Origin: Mycolicibacterium monacense
GTDB lineage: Bacteria; Actinomycetota; Actinomycetes; Mycobacteriales; Mycobacteriaceae
DNA length: 64,000 nucleotides
NCBI RefSeq assembly: GCF_010731575.1
Contig: NZ_AP022617.1
Span: forward strand, 1,302,001-1,366,000
Direction: 5' to 3'
The notes below the pieces were generated by a model. It was not told the origin of the DNA. It did not search any database and saw only the letters and a list, made by a program, of their open reading frames with translations. Made by a program: the position numbers and the translations under genes. Shown here piece by piece: positions 18,132 through 26,451 of this stretch (position 1 is the stretch's first letter; each line of letters opens with the position of its first letter).

Positions 18132-18196
18132 GCGGCGATCACAGCCCGGTCACCGTTTGCCTGCGCGGTGCGTACGAGCGCGTCGGCCGTGCGACC

Positions 18197-19723
18197 ATGA
18201 TCGCCATGTGGCGGGTAGGGCGGGGCTCGGTGCTGGCTGCGTTGGCGCTCGTCGTCGCGGGCGCAGTCGCGCCTCCGGCGTCGGCGACCCCCGAAGGTGA
18301 CGCCACCCAGCGCTACGGCCAGCCGCCGGTGTGGGGGACGTGTCAGCAGTGGGGTGACGCCTCGCGGATACCGACCGCCCAGTGCGGGACCGTCCCGGTC
18401 CCGGTGAACTACGACCAGCCCGACGGCGCGCAGGCCCAGCTCGCGGTCATCCGGGTGCCGGCGACCGGGGACCGCATCGGCGCGCTCATGGTCAACCCCG
18501 GCGGACCGGGCGCCTCGGCGGTCGACACCGTCAGGGGGATGGGCGCCGCGCTCGCCGAAACCGAGATCGGCCGGCGTTTCGACCTGGTGGGCTTCGATCC
18601 GCGCGGCGTGGGACATTCGACGCCGCAGCTGCGCTGCCGCACCGACGCCGAATTCGACGCCTACCGCCGCGAACCGATGGTGGATTACAGTCCGGCGGGC
18701 GTCGCGCAGATCGAGGGGATCCACCAACGGTTCGCCCAGCAGTGCGTGGACCGGATGGGCGTGGAGTTCCTGGCCAACGTGGGCACGGCCGCCGCAGCGC
18801 GGGACATGGACGTGGTGCGGGCCGCGCTGGGGGAGAACCAGCTCAACTACCTCGGTTTCTCCTACGGCACCGAACTCGGCGCCGCCTACGCCGAGCGCTA
18901 CCCCGACCGGGTGCGCGCGATGGTGCTCGACGGCGCGGTCGACCCCAGCCTCGGCCCCATCGACGAATCCGTCGCCCAGCAGGCCGGATTCCAGCGTGCC
19001 TTCGACGCCTACGCGGCGGACTGCGCCAAGTCGGCGGGCTGCCCGTTGGGGACCGACCCGGCCCAGTTCGTGGCCCGCTACCACCAGCTCGTCGACCCGC
19101 TGGTCGCGCGTCCGGCCGCCACGTCCGACCCGCGCGGCCTGAGCTACCAGGATGCGATCACCGGTACCGGCAACGCGCTGTACACCCCGCGGTTGTGGGC
19201 GTACCTGACCAGCGGGCTGCTCGGCCTGCAGCGCGGCACCGACCCCGGGGACCTGCTGACGCTGGCCGACGAGTACCAGCGCCGGGACGCGAGCGGCCAC
19301 TACGCCAACCGCCAGGACGCCTTCACCGCGATCCGCTGCGTGGATGCGCCGTATCCGACCGATCCCGCCGCGTGGGTGCAGGCCGACCGGCGGTTCCGGG
19401 AGGCGGCGCCGTTCCTGTCCTACGGCCCGTTCACCGGCTACGCGCCGCGCGATGTGTGCGGGCTGTGGCCGGTGCCCGCGACGTCGGCGCCGCGGCCGGC
19501 CACCAGCCCGGGCCCCGGCAAGGTCGTCGTGGTGTCCACCACCGGAGATCCGGCCACCCCGTACGAGGCCGGGGTCGCACTGGCCCGGCAGATGGGCGCG
19601 TCGCTGATCACGTTCGAGGGCAAGCAGCACACCGTGGTCTTCAACGGCGACGCCTGCGTCGACACGGCCGTGGTGCGCTTCCTGGTCGACGGCGTCGTGC
19701 CGCCGAACGGGTTGAGGTGCTGA
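18197..19723 (+). CDS. Exported alpha/beta hydrolase, paralogue of CaeA (Rv2223c type)
   Basis: A 508-residue secreted hydrolase, clearly paralogous to the preceding gene over its full length. The N-terminus carries a Sec signal with probable cleavage after ASA (VAPPASA-TPEG) and no lipobox, so unlike its neighbour it is probably released or wall-associated. Catalytic elements are GFSYGT (Ser222), NPGGPGASA, STTGDPATPY and KQHTVVF. Members are annotated as proteases or tripeptidyl aminopeptidases. Two in-frame starts exist (ATG 18197 and 18206); the first is given. The tandem pair is conserved in M. tuberculosis. Confidence 0.9.
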   Translation: MIAMWRVGRGSVLAALALVVAGAVAPPASATPEGDATQRYGQPPVWGTCQQWGDASRIPTAQCGTVPVPVNYDQPDGAQAQLAVIRVPATGDRIGALMVNPGGPGASAVDTVRGMGAALAETEIGRRFDLVGFDPRGVGHSTPQLRCRTDAEFDAYRREPMVDYSPAGVAQIEGIHQRFAQQCVDRMGVEFLANVGTAAAARDMDVVRAALGENQLNYLGFSYGTELGAAYAERYPDRVRAMVLDGAVDPSLGPIDESVAQQAGFQRAFDAYAADCAKSAGCPLGTDPAQFVARYHQLVDPLVARPAATSDPRGLSYQDAITGTGNALYTPRLWAYLTSGLLGLQRGTDPGDLLTLADEYQRRDASGHYANRQDAFTAIRCVDAPYPTDPAAWVQADRRFREAAPFLSYGPFTGYAPRDVCGLWPVPATSAPRPATSPGPGKVVVVSTTGDPATPYEAGVALARQMGASLITFEGKQHTVVFNGDACVDTAVVRFLVDGVVPPNGLRC

Positions 19724-19748
19724 CCGAGATTCCACTCGGAGCAGCGCC

Positions 19749-19780
19749 GTAACACGGAATTAACAGCCGGAACCTACGCT
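19749..19780 (+). promoter_or_regulatory. glnA2 promoter: TACGCT -10 with partial GlnR-like box upstream
   Basis: TACGCT at 19775-19780 lies 7 bases before ATG 19788, suggesting a leaderless message. Upstream, GTAAC (19749-19753), six bases, then TTAAC (19760-19764) resembles one GlnR box (gTnAc-N6-GaAAc). It sits about where a -35 element would be. The match is partial. Confidence 0.4.
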
Positions 19781-19787
19781 CGCGTTC

Positions 19788-21128
19788 ATGGATCGCCAGA
19801 AGGAATTCGTGCTCCGCACGCTGGAGGAACGCGACATCCGCTTCGTCCGGTTGTGGTTCACGGACGTCCTCGGTTACCTCAAGTCCGTGGCGATCGCGCC
19901 CGCCGAACTCGAGGGCGCCTTCGAGGAGGGCATCGGTTTCGACGGTTCGTCGATCGAAGGCTTCGCGCGCGTCTCCGAAGCCGATATGGTCGCCCGCCCC
20001 GATCCGTCGACCTTCCAGGTGCTGCCATGGGCCGACGGCTCCGGTAAGCACCATTCGGCGCGGATGTTCTGCGACATCACGATGCCCGACGGTTCCCCGT
20101 CGTGGGCGGATTCGCGCCATGTGCTGCGCCGTCAGCTCGGCAAGGCCAGCGACCTCGGGTTCTCCTGCTACGTGCACCCCGAGATCGAGTTCTTCCTCCT
20201 CAAACCCGGCCCCAACGACGGCACCCCGCCCGTCCCGGCCGACAACGGCGGGTACTTCGACCAGGCCGTGCACGATTCGGCCCCGAACTTCCGCAGGCAT
20301 GCCATCGACGCGCTCGAGCAGATGGGCATCTCGGTGGAGTTCAGCCACCACGAGGGCGCTCCCGGCCAGCAGGAGATCGACCTGCGCTACGCCGACGCAC
20401 TGTCGATGGCCGACAACGTGATGACGTTCCGGTACGTCGTCAAGGAGGTCGCCCTCGGTGACGGTGTGCGGGCCTCGTTCATGCCCAAACCGTTCGCCGA
20501 GTACCCGGGCTCGGCGATGCACACCCACATGAGCCTGTTCGAGGGCGACACCAACGCCTTCCACAGCCCCGACGACCCGCTGCAGCTGTCCGACGTCGCC
20601 AAGTCGTTCATCGCCGGCATCCTCGAGCACGCCTGCGAGATCAGCGCCGTCACCAACCAATGGGTGAACTCCTACAAGCGACTGGTGCACGGCGGTGAGG
20701 CGCCGACCGCGGCGTCCTGGGGTGCGGCCAACCGCTCCGCGCTGGTGCGGGTTCCGATGTACACACCGCGTAAGGCGTCGTCGCGCCGCATCGAGGTGCG
20801 CAGCCCCGATTCGGCGTGCAACCCGTACCTGACCTTCGCGGTGCTGCTGGCCGCCGGGCTGCGCGGTGTCGAGAAGGGCTACGTGCTCGCCCCGCAGGCG
20901 GAGGACAACGTCTGGAGCCTGACCCCCGAGGAGCGTCGCGCCATGGGATACCGGGAGCTGCCCACCAGCCTCGGCGTCGCACTCGGCGAGATGGAGAACT
21001 CCGAACTGGTCGCCGAAGCGTTGGGGGAGCACGTGTTCGACTACTTCCTGCGCAACAAGCGCGCGGAGTGGGAGACCTACCGCAGCCACGTCACGCCGTA
21101 CGAGCTGCAGGCCTACCTGTCGCTGTAG
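19788..21128 (+). CDS. glnA2: Glutamine synthetase-like protein, type I (GlnA2)
   Basis: A 446-residue class I glutamine synthetase paralogue. Motifs seen are GFDGSSIEGF (the latch region), HPEIEFFLL, GAPGQQEIDLRYADAL, GSAMHTHMS, NSYKRLV.GGEAP, and the substrate/ATP region RRIEVRSPDSACNPYL. The tyrosine that is adenylylated in GlnA1 (NLY/DLYELPP) is replaced here by Trp376 in DNVWSLTPEE, so GlnE should not regulate this enzyme in the usual way. GlnA2 is not essential in M. tuberculosis, and related enzymes may glutamylate amines other than ammonia. glnE follows after 24 bases. Confidence 0.93.
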   Translation: MDRQKEFVLRTLEERDIRFVRLWFTDVLGYLKSVAIAPAELEGAFEEGIGFDGSSIEGFARVSEADMVARPDPSTFQVLPWADGSGKHHSARMFCDITMPDGSPSWADSRHVLRRQLGKASDLGFSCYVHPEIEFFLLKPGPNDGTPPVPADNGGYFDQAVHDSAPNFRRHAIDALEQMGISVEFSHHEGAPGQQEIDLRYADALSMADNVMTFRYVVKEVALGDGVRASFMPKPFAEYPGSAMHTHMSLFEGDTNAFHSPDDPLQLSDVAKSFIAGILEHACEISAVTNQWVNSYKRLVHGGEAPTAASWGAANRSALVRVPMYTPRKASSRRIEVRSPDSACNPYLTFAVLLAAGLRGVEKGYVLAPQAEDNVWSLTPEERRAMGYRELPTSLGVALGEMENSELVAEALGEHVFDYFLRNKRAEWETYRSHVTPYELQAYLSL

Positions 21129-21139
21129 TGCGGGCGCGG

Positions 21140-21145
21140 TAACGT
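21140..21145 (+). promoter_or_regulatory. -10 element for leaderless glnE
   Basis: TAACGT ends 7 bases before GTG 21153, in the short glnA2-glnE gap. It would give glnE an independent leaderless transcript. Confidence 0.5.
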
Positions 21146-21152
21146 CAGCGGC

Positions 21153-24128
21153 GTGGCCAGACCGTCGACCGAACGCTCCAAGCTGCCCAGCACCGGGCGC
21201 CTCGGGCTGGTGGAGAAACAGGCCCCCGCGCATCTGGACCGGCTGGGCTGGAACACCGACCGCCACGTGGAACTGCTGTGGTCGCTGTCGCGGGCCCCGG
21301 ACGCCGACAGCGCGCTGCACACGATGGTGCGTCTCGCCGACGCGCTCGGCGACGACTGGGACGCCCTCAACGCCGCACTGCTGACCGACAAACCCTTGCG
21401 CGGACGGCTGTTCGCGGTGCTGGGCTCCTCGCTCGCCCTCGGCGACCACCTCGTGGCCCACCCCGAGAAGTGGGGACTGCTCGCGGGCAAGGTGGCGCTC
21501 CCGACGGCCGAGGCGCTGCGCGAGGAGTTCACCGCACTCGCCCGATCGGCCACCGACACCGCTTCGGCGATGCTGCCGCTGCGCAACCTGTACCGCGACC
21601 GGCTGTTGGTCCTCGCGGCCCTCGACGTGGCGCCGACGGTGGAGAACGAACCGGTGCTGCCGTTCCCGACGGTCGGCGAGCACCTGTCGGATCTGGCCGA
21701 CGCCGCGCTGGCCAGTGCGCTCGAGGTGGCGATGAGCTCGGTGTGCGGTGACGGCGACCGGCCGCGCCTGGCGATCATCGCAATGGGCAAATGCGGTGCG
21801 CGCGAACTGAACTACGTCAGCGACGTCGACGTCATCTTTGTAGTGGGGGAGGCCGCCGAGTCCGACATCCGGACCACCACGCGGGTGGCCGGGGAGATGA
21901 TGCGGTTCGCCGCCGACGCCTTCTTCGAGGTCGACGCCGCGCTGCGCCCCGAGGGCAAACACGGTCAGTTGGTCCGCACGCTCGAATCGCATATCGCCTA
22001 CTATCAGCGCTGGGCCAAGACGTGGGAGTTCCAGGCGCTGATGAAGGCGCGGCCGGCGGCCGGCGACGCCGAACTCGGCCGCGAGTACATCGACGCCCTG
22101 TCGCCGATGGTCTGGACCGCCTGTGAGCGTGAGGATTTCGTGCCCGAAGTACAGGCGATGCGGCGCCGGGTGGAGGAGCTGGTACCTGCAGGCGTGCGGG
22201 CGCGCGAGCTCAAGCTCGGCACCGGCGGCCTGCGCGACGTGGAGTTCGCCGTCCAGTTGCTGCAGCTCGTACACGGTCGCAACGACCAATCGCTGCATGT
22301 CGCGTCGACCGTCGACGCGCTGGCCGCGCTCGGGGCGGGCGGCTACGTCGGCCGCGACGACGCCGCCAACCTGACCGCGTCGTACGAGTTCCTGCGGCTG
22401 CTCGAGCACCGGCTGCAGCTGCAGCGGCTCAAGCGGACCCACATGCTGCCCGAGGCCGACGACGACGAGGCGCTGCGCTGGCTGGCCCGCGCCGCCCACG
22501 TCCGACCCGACGGGCAGCGCGACGCGCTCGGCGTGCTGCGTGAGGAGCTCAAGCGGCAGAGCCTGCGAGTGTCGCGGCTGCACGCCAAGCTGTTCTACCA
22601 GCCCCTGCTGGAGTCGGTCGGTCAGCCCGCGCTGGGCATCGAACCCGGGATGGGCGCCGCGGCCGCCGAACGGCAGCTCGCCGCACTGGGTTACGAGGGT
22701 CCGCAGAGCGCGCTCACGCATCTGGCCGCACTGACCGGGGAGGGGGGACGGCGCGGCCGCGTCCAGCGGGTGCTGCTGCCGACGCTGCTGGACTGGCTCT
22801 CCGACACCCCCGATCCCGACGCCGGTCTGCTGTCCTACCGCCGCATCAGCGAGGCGCTGGCCGAACAGCGGTGGTACCTCGGCACACTGCGCGACGAGGG
22901 GGCCGTCGCGAAACGGTTGATGCGGGTGCTCGGTACCTCGGCCTATGTGCCGGACCTGCTGATGCGCGCCCCGGAGGTCATCCAGCTCTACGCCGACGGA
23001 CCCAACGGCCCGAAGCTGCTCGACACCGAACCCGAGGCGATGGCCCGCGGGCTGGTGGCCTCGGCGGGCCGGCACGCCGATCCGGTGCGTGCCATCGCCG
23101 CCGCCCGCACCCTGCGGCGGCGCGAACTCGCGCGCATCGCCTCGGCCGACCTTCTCGGCATGCTCGAGGTGACCGAGGTGTGCCGGGCGCTGACCGCGCT
23201 GTGGGTCGCCGTGCTACAGGCCGCGCTCGATGCGGTGATGCGCGCCAACGAACCCGACGGCGGCCCGCCGGCCCGCATCGCGGTGATCGGCATGGGCCGG
23301 CTGGGCGGCGGCGAACTCGGCTACGGGTCGGACGCCGACGTGATGTTCGTCTGCGAACCGTGCAGTGGCGCCGAGGAATCCACCGCGGTGCGGTGGGCGA
23401 CCGGGATCGCCGAACGGGTGCGGTCGCTGCTGGGCACCCCGAGCTCCGACCCGCCGCTGGAGGTGGACACCGGGCTGCGGCCGGAGGGGCGCAACGGACC
23501 GCTGGTCCGCACGCTGGCGTCCTACGAGGCCTACTACACCCAGTGGGCGCAGCCGTGGGAGGTGCAGGCGCTGCTGCGTGCGCACCGCGTCGCGGGCGAT
23601 CTCGAACTCGGTGAACGGTTCCTGCTGATGATCGACAAGACCCGCTATCCGGCGGGTGGGGTGTCGACGCAAGCCGTGCAGGAGATCCGGCGGATCAAGG
23701 CGCGTGTCGACGCCGAGCGGCTGCCGCGCGGTGCGGATCCCAACACCCACACCAAACTCGGCCGCGGCGGGCTGGCCGACATCGAATGGACCGTGCAGCT
23801 GATGCAGCTTCGGTTCGCGCACAAGGTGCCCGCCCTGCACTGCACCTCGACCTTGGAGGCGCTCAACGCGATCGGCGCCGCCGAACTCATCGCCGAGGGC
23901 GACATCGACCTGTTGCGGCAGGCCTGGCTGACGGCGACGCGGGCGCGCAACGCGCTGGTGCTGGTACGCGGTAAACCGACCGACCAGCTGCCCGGCCCGG
24001 GCCGGATGCTCAACGCGGTCGCCGTGGCCGCCGGCTGGGACAACGATGACGGCGGCGAATTCCTCGACAACTACCTGCGGGTGACACGGCGTGCGAAGAC
24101 CGTGGTGCGCAAGGTGTTCGGTGGCTGA
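21153..24128 (+). CDS. glnE: Bifunctional glutamine synthetase adenylyltransferase/deadenylase
   Basis: A 991-residue GlnE that adds and removes AMP on a tyrosine of dodecameric GlnA1 in response to nitrogen status. It has two nucleotidyltransferase domains: the N-terminal deadenylase with [20 protein letters not shown] (aspartate pair near residue 224) and the C-terminal adenylyltransferase with [21 protein letters not shown] (near residue 726). The linker helices and C-terminal helical domains are typical ([18 protein letters not shown] and [18 protein letters not shown]). Length is normal. In M. tuberculosis glnE is essential and sits next to glnA1; here about 5 kb of other genes separate them. 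Confidence 0.97.
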   Translation: MARPSTERSKLPSTGRLGLVEKQAPAHLDRLGWNTDRHVELLWSLSRAPDADSALHTMVRLADALGDDWDALNAALLTDKPLRGRLFAVLGSSLALGDHLVAHPEKWGLLAGKVALPTAEALREEFTALARSATDTASAMLPLRNLYRDRLLVLAALDVAPTVENEPVLPFPTVGEHLSDLADAALASALEVAMSSVCGDGDRPRLAIIAMGKCGARELNYVSDVDVIFVVGEAAESDIRTTTRVAGEMMRFAADAFFEVDAALRPEGKHGQLVRTLESHIAYYQRWAKTWEFQALMKARPAAGDAELGREYIDALSPMVWTACEREDFVPEVQAMRRRVEELVPAGVRARELKLGTGGLRDVEFAVQLLQLVHGRNDQSLHVASTVDALAALGAGGYVGRDDAANLTASYEFLRLLEHRLQLQRLKRTHMLPEADDDEALRWLARAAHVRPDGQRDALGVLREELKRQSLRVSRLHAKLFYQPLLESVGQPALGIEPGMGAAAAERQLAALGYEGPQSALTHLAALTGEGGRRGRVQRVLLPTLLDWLSDTPDPDAGLLSYRRISEALAEQRWYLGTLRDEGAVAKRLMRVLGTSAYVPDLLMRAPEVIQLYADGPNGPKLLDTEPEAMARGLVASAGRHADPVRAIAAARTLRRRELARIASADLLGMLEVTEVCRALTALWVAVLQAALDAVMRANEPDGGPPARIAVIGMGRLGGGELGYGSDADVMFVCEPCSGAEESTAVRWATGIAERVRSLLGTPSSDPPLEVDTGLRPEGRNGPLVRTLASYEAYYTQWAQPWEVQALLRAHRVAGDLELGERFLLMIDKTRYPAGGVSTQAVQEIRRIKARVDAERLPRGADPNTHTKLGRGGLADIEWTVQLMQLRFAHKVPALHCTSTLEALNAIGAAELIAEGDIDLLRQAWLTATRARNALVLVRGKPTDQLPGPGRMLNAVAVAAGWDNDDGGEFLDNYLRVTRRAKTVVRKVFGG

Positions 24129-24134
24129 CCCCGG

Positions 24135-24995
24135 ATGAAGTACTACGTCAGCCCGGCGTTCGTCGACACCAGCGAGATTCTCGACATCGCCCGCGCCGCA
24201 GACGAACTCGGATACGACGGTCTCGGCATCCCGGACCACGTGGTGAACCTCGAGACACTCGAGACGCCGTATCCGTACACCCGCGACGGAGAGCGGCGCT
24301 GGCAGCCGTTCACGCACTGGCCGGACCCGTGGGTGCTCGTCGGCGCCCTCGCGCAGGTCACCTCGCGGTTGAAGTTCGTCACCACGGTGTACGTACCGGC
24401 GATGCGCGACCCCTATTCGGCGGCTAAGGCGATCGGCACCGCGGCCTACCTCGCCGGCGGCCGGGTCGAACTCGGTGTCGGGGTCGGCTGGTGCGAGGAC
24501 GAATTCCGGTTGATGGGGCAGCGATTCGACCGTCGCGGCAGGCGCACCGACGAGATGCTCGACCTGTTCCGGGCATTGTGGCAGCCGGGCTGGACCGAGT
24601 TCGACGGCGAGTTCTACCCCACGCCGCGCCTGGAGATGGAGCCCACCCCGCCGCACATCCCGATCTACGTCGGCGGCCTCAGCGATGTCGCGTTCCGCCG
24701 TGCCGCGCGCAACGACGGCTGGATCGGCGATCTGATCACCACCGACCGGGCGATCGCCGTGGCGCATCGGCTTCACGAACTACGCACCGCGGCAGGGCAA
24801 TCCGTGGACGACTTCACGATCCTCACGCCGCTGACCGACGCGCTGGTGCGCGCGGACTACGACCGTGCCGAGGCCGCGGGCATCACCCACATCCTGACCA
24901 TGCCGTGGATGTTCTACACCGGTGCCGACGCGACGCTGGCCGAGAAGATCGACGGGATGAAGCGGTTCCGCAAGGACCTCGGGCTGGACCGCTAG
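24135..24995 (+). CDS. LLM-class F420-dependent oxidoreductase
   Basis: A 286-residue luciferase-like TIM-barrel oxidoreductase. Typical blocks are AADELGYDGLGIPDHVV, WVLVGALAQVTSRLKFVTTVYVPAMRDP, AAYLAGGRVELGVGVGWCEDEF, and HIPIYVGGLSDVAFRRAARNDGWIG. Such enzymes use coenzyme F420 or FMN; the GVGVGW motif fits the F420 group common in mycobacteria. Substrate unknown. It begins 6 bases after glnE and may be read through from it. Its stop TAG shares the palindrome CTAG with the stop of the convergent STAS gene. Confidence 0.88.
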   Translation: MKYYVSPAFVDTSEILDIARAADELGYDGLGIPDHVVNLETLETPYPYTRDGERRWQPFTHWPDPWVLVGALAQVTSRLKFVTTVYVPAMRDPYSAAKAIGTAAYLAGGRVELGVGVGWCEDEFRLMGQRFDRRGRRTDEMLDLFRALWQPGWTEFDGEFYPTPRLEMEPTPPHIPIYVGGLSDVAFRRAARNDGWIGDLITTDRAIAVAHRLHELRTAAGQSVDDFTILTPLTDALVRADYDRAEAAGITHILTMPWMFYTGADATLAEKIDGMKRFRKDLGLDR

Positions 24996-25372
24996 CCGAG
25001 TTCGGTCTCGCCCCGGTCGCCGTCCGGCTCCTCGGTGGGCGCGGGTGCGGAGGTCGCGCGTCGCCCGGCGATGTACTCGAGGATCCCGGTGATGTCGAGG
25101 ACCCGCTCGAAGTAGGTCGGCCGGTTGTCGAGGTGCAGGTCGACGCCGGCCGCGGTGGTCCGGCGTTCGATGAGCAGCAGACCCGACAGCCCCGCGGAAT
25201 CGCAGAACGTCATATCGGCGCAGTCCAAGCGCAGCGCGCGAAGCCCGGGGTTGGTCTCGAGCAGCCGGGATGCGGTGTCGACGAACTCCGAGGTCGTCTC
25301 GGCGTCGAGCTCACCGGCGATGCGGACGGTGGCCGACCGGTCGGCGGCGTCGAGGGAGGAGGTCAGGTTCAT
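24992..25372 (-). CDS. STAS-domain anti-sigma factor antagonist
   Basis: A 126-residue STAS protein of the SpoIIAA/RsbV type. Residues 10-105 form the domain, with the phosphorylation loop FCDSAGLSGLL (Asp58-Ser59-Ala60-Gly61); Ser59 is the likely site phosphorylated by an anti-sigma kinase and dephosphorylated by a PP2C enzyme. The C-terminal 20 residues are acidic and Pro-rich. The ATG overlaps the stop of the cobalamin-binding gene (ATGA), making it the last gene of a three-gene operon with its probable phosphatase. No anti-sigma kinase gene is nearby, so the partner is elsewhere in the genome. Confidence 0.88.
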   Translation of the reverse strand: MNLTSSLDAADRSATVRIAGELDAETTSEFVDTASRLLETNPGLRALRLDCADMTFCDSAGLSGLLLIERRTTAAGVDLHLDNRPTYFERVLDITGILEYIAGRRATSAPAPTEEPDGDRGETELG

Positions 25373-26451
25373 ACGATCTGTTCCATGTCGGCGGTGTGGT
25401 CCAGGGCGGTCAAGGCGGCGTTCAGGAGCCGCTGAGTGCGTGGGAACTCCACCAGCTGAGCCTGCAGAGATTCCAACGCGGGGTGAAGCGAGGTGGCCGG
25501 TACGCCGCGCGCGGCGAGGATGTCGGCGGTCCACGTGACGAATCCGGTGAACAGATCGTCGTCGTCGAGGTAGAGCGCGGTGGCGAGGAAATCGACGATG
25601 TGGGCGATGTCCTCGGTGGTGTGCTGGCGTTGCCGTTCGGTGTAGGTCCGCATCGCCGGGAAGCGGTCCTCCAGATCGCCGACGGTCGCCTTGACCAGCT
25701 GCGGAGCGGTCCGGCCGACCATGGTGTACTCCTGGTCGCCCAGATGTGGCAGATCGTCGATGGGTTGGTGCGCCGAGGTGTGGTGGTCTCTGGTCAGACC
25801 CCGGCCGAGGAGGTCCGCGGCGACGCGGGCGTCCGGACCCCAGGCGTCCGCGCCCAACCGGCGGGCGTGACGCCCGTCGGGCGCGAATGCGGCGCCGCCG
25901 GCGATGACGGGAACGCCTGCGGCCTGGCACGCGGTGATCGCGGCGTGCGCGGTGGGCAGCCGGGTCGGGATGGAACACGACAGCGCCACGGCCACCGGGC
26001 CGGTCCGGTGCAGATGGGCGATGAGGTGGGGAGTGGGCACCTGCGCGCCCAGGAAGTCGACCTGCCAGCCCCGCAGGCGCAGCACCTCGGCGAGCAGTCG
26101 TGCGGGCAGCGCGTGCCATTCGCCGTCCACACACGCCACCGTCACGCGCCCGCACGTCGTGGTGGGCGCGCTGGCGGGGTGATGCGCCAGCGCCGCGATC
26201 ACCCGGTCGTTGATGGCCGTGGCTGCGTGTTCCTCGGCGACGGTGATCCGATTGGCGGCCCACTCGGTACCGACGCGGTGCTGTACCGGCGCGATGACCT
26301 CGAGCAGGACGACCTCGGCGCTCACGCCCCGGTCGATCGCGGCGAAAACCGCTGCGGCCGCGGCATATTCGTCACCATCGAGGACTGCGTTCCACAGCTG
26401 CTCCCGGGTGGCCGCGTGTTCGGCGCCGAGTTCGAGGTCATGCCTGCTCAA
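25369..26451 (-). CDS. CarH-like cobalamin-binding sensor protein with extra C-terminal helical domain
   Basis: A 360-residue protein from the TTG overlapping the SpoIIE stop (TTGA). Residues 15-92 form a four-helix B12-capping bundle with Trp64, then Glu74-His75: the W-x9-E-H spacing equals Trp131/Glu141/His142 of CarH, residues that cap the upper face of adenosylcobalamin. Residues 101-220 form the Rossmann-like B12 domain, with GEWHALPA giving the lower-ligand His113 (E-x-H; the usual final Gly is Pro), ALSCS and AGG motifs. Residues 240-350 are an additional helical domain (TERQRQHTTEDIAHIVDFLA, then FVTWTADILAARGVP) that I cannot assign. There is no DNA-binding domain, so output is probably by protein contact with the adjacent phosphatase or STAS protein. 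This assignment is strong for B12 binding and inferential for light sensing. Confidence 0.85.
   Translation of the reverse strand: MSRHDLELGAEHAATREQLWNAVLDGDEYAAAAAVFAAIDRGVSAEVVLLEVIAPVQHRVGTEWAANRITVAEEHAATAINDRVIAALAHHPASAPTTTCGRVTVACVDGEWHALPARLLAEVLRLRGWQVDFLGAQVPTPHLIAHLHRTGPVAVALSCSIPTRLPTAHAAITACQAAGVPVIAGGAAFAPDGRHARRLGADAWGPDARVAADLLGRGLTRDHHTSAHQPIDDLPHLGDQEYTMVGRTAPQLVKATVGDLEDRFPAMRTYTERQRQHTTEDIAHIVDFLATALYLDDDDLFTGFVTWTADILAARGVPATSLHPALESLQAQLVEFPRTQRLLNAALTALDHTADMEQIV

Noticed and set aside
19641..23075. A very long open frame of 1144 codons on the minus strand
   Set aside because: It is antisense to glnA2 and glnE, which have clear motifs; long antisense frames are common in GC-rich codon-biased genes.
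24992..26263. A 423-codon reading for the STAS gene
   Set aside because: The N-terminal 290 residues are a shadow frame of the B12 gene; the STAS domain starts at ATG 25372 with an ATGA overlap.
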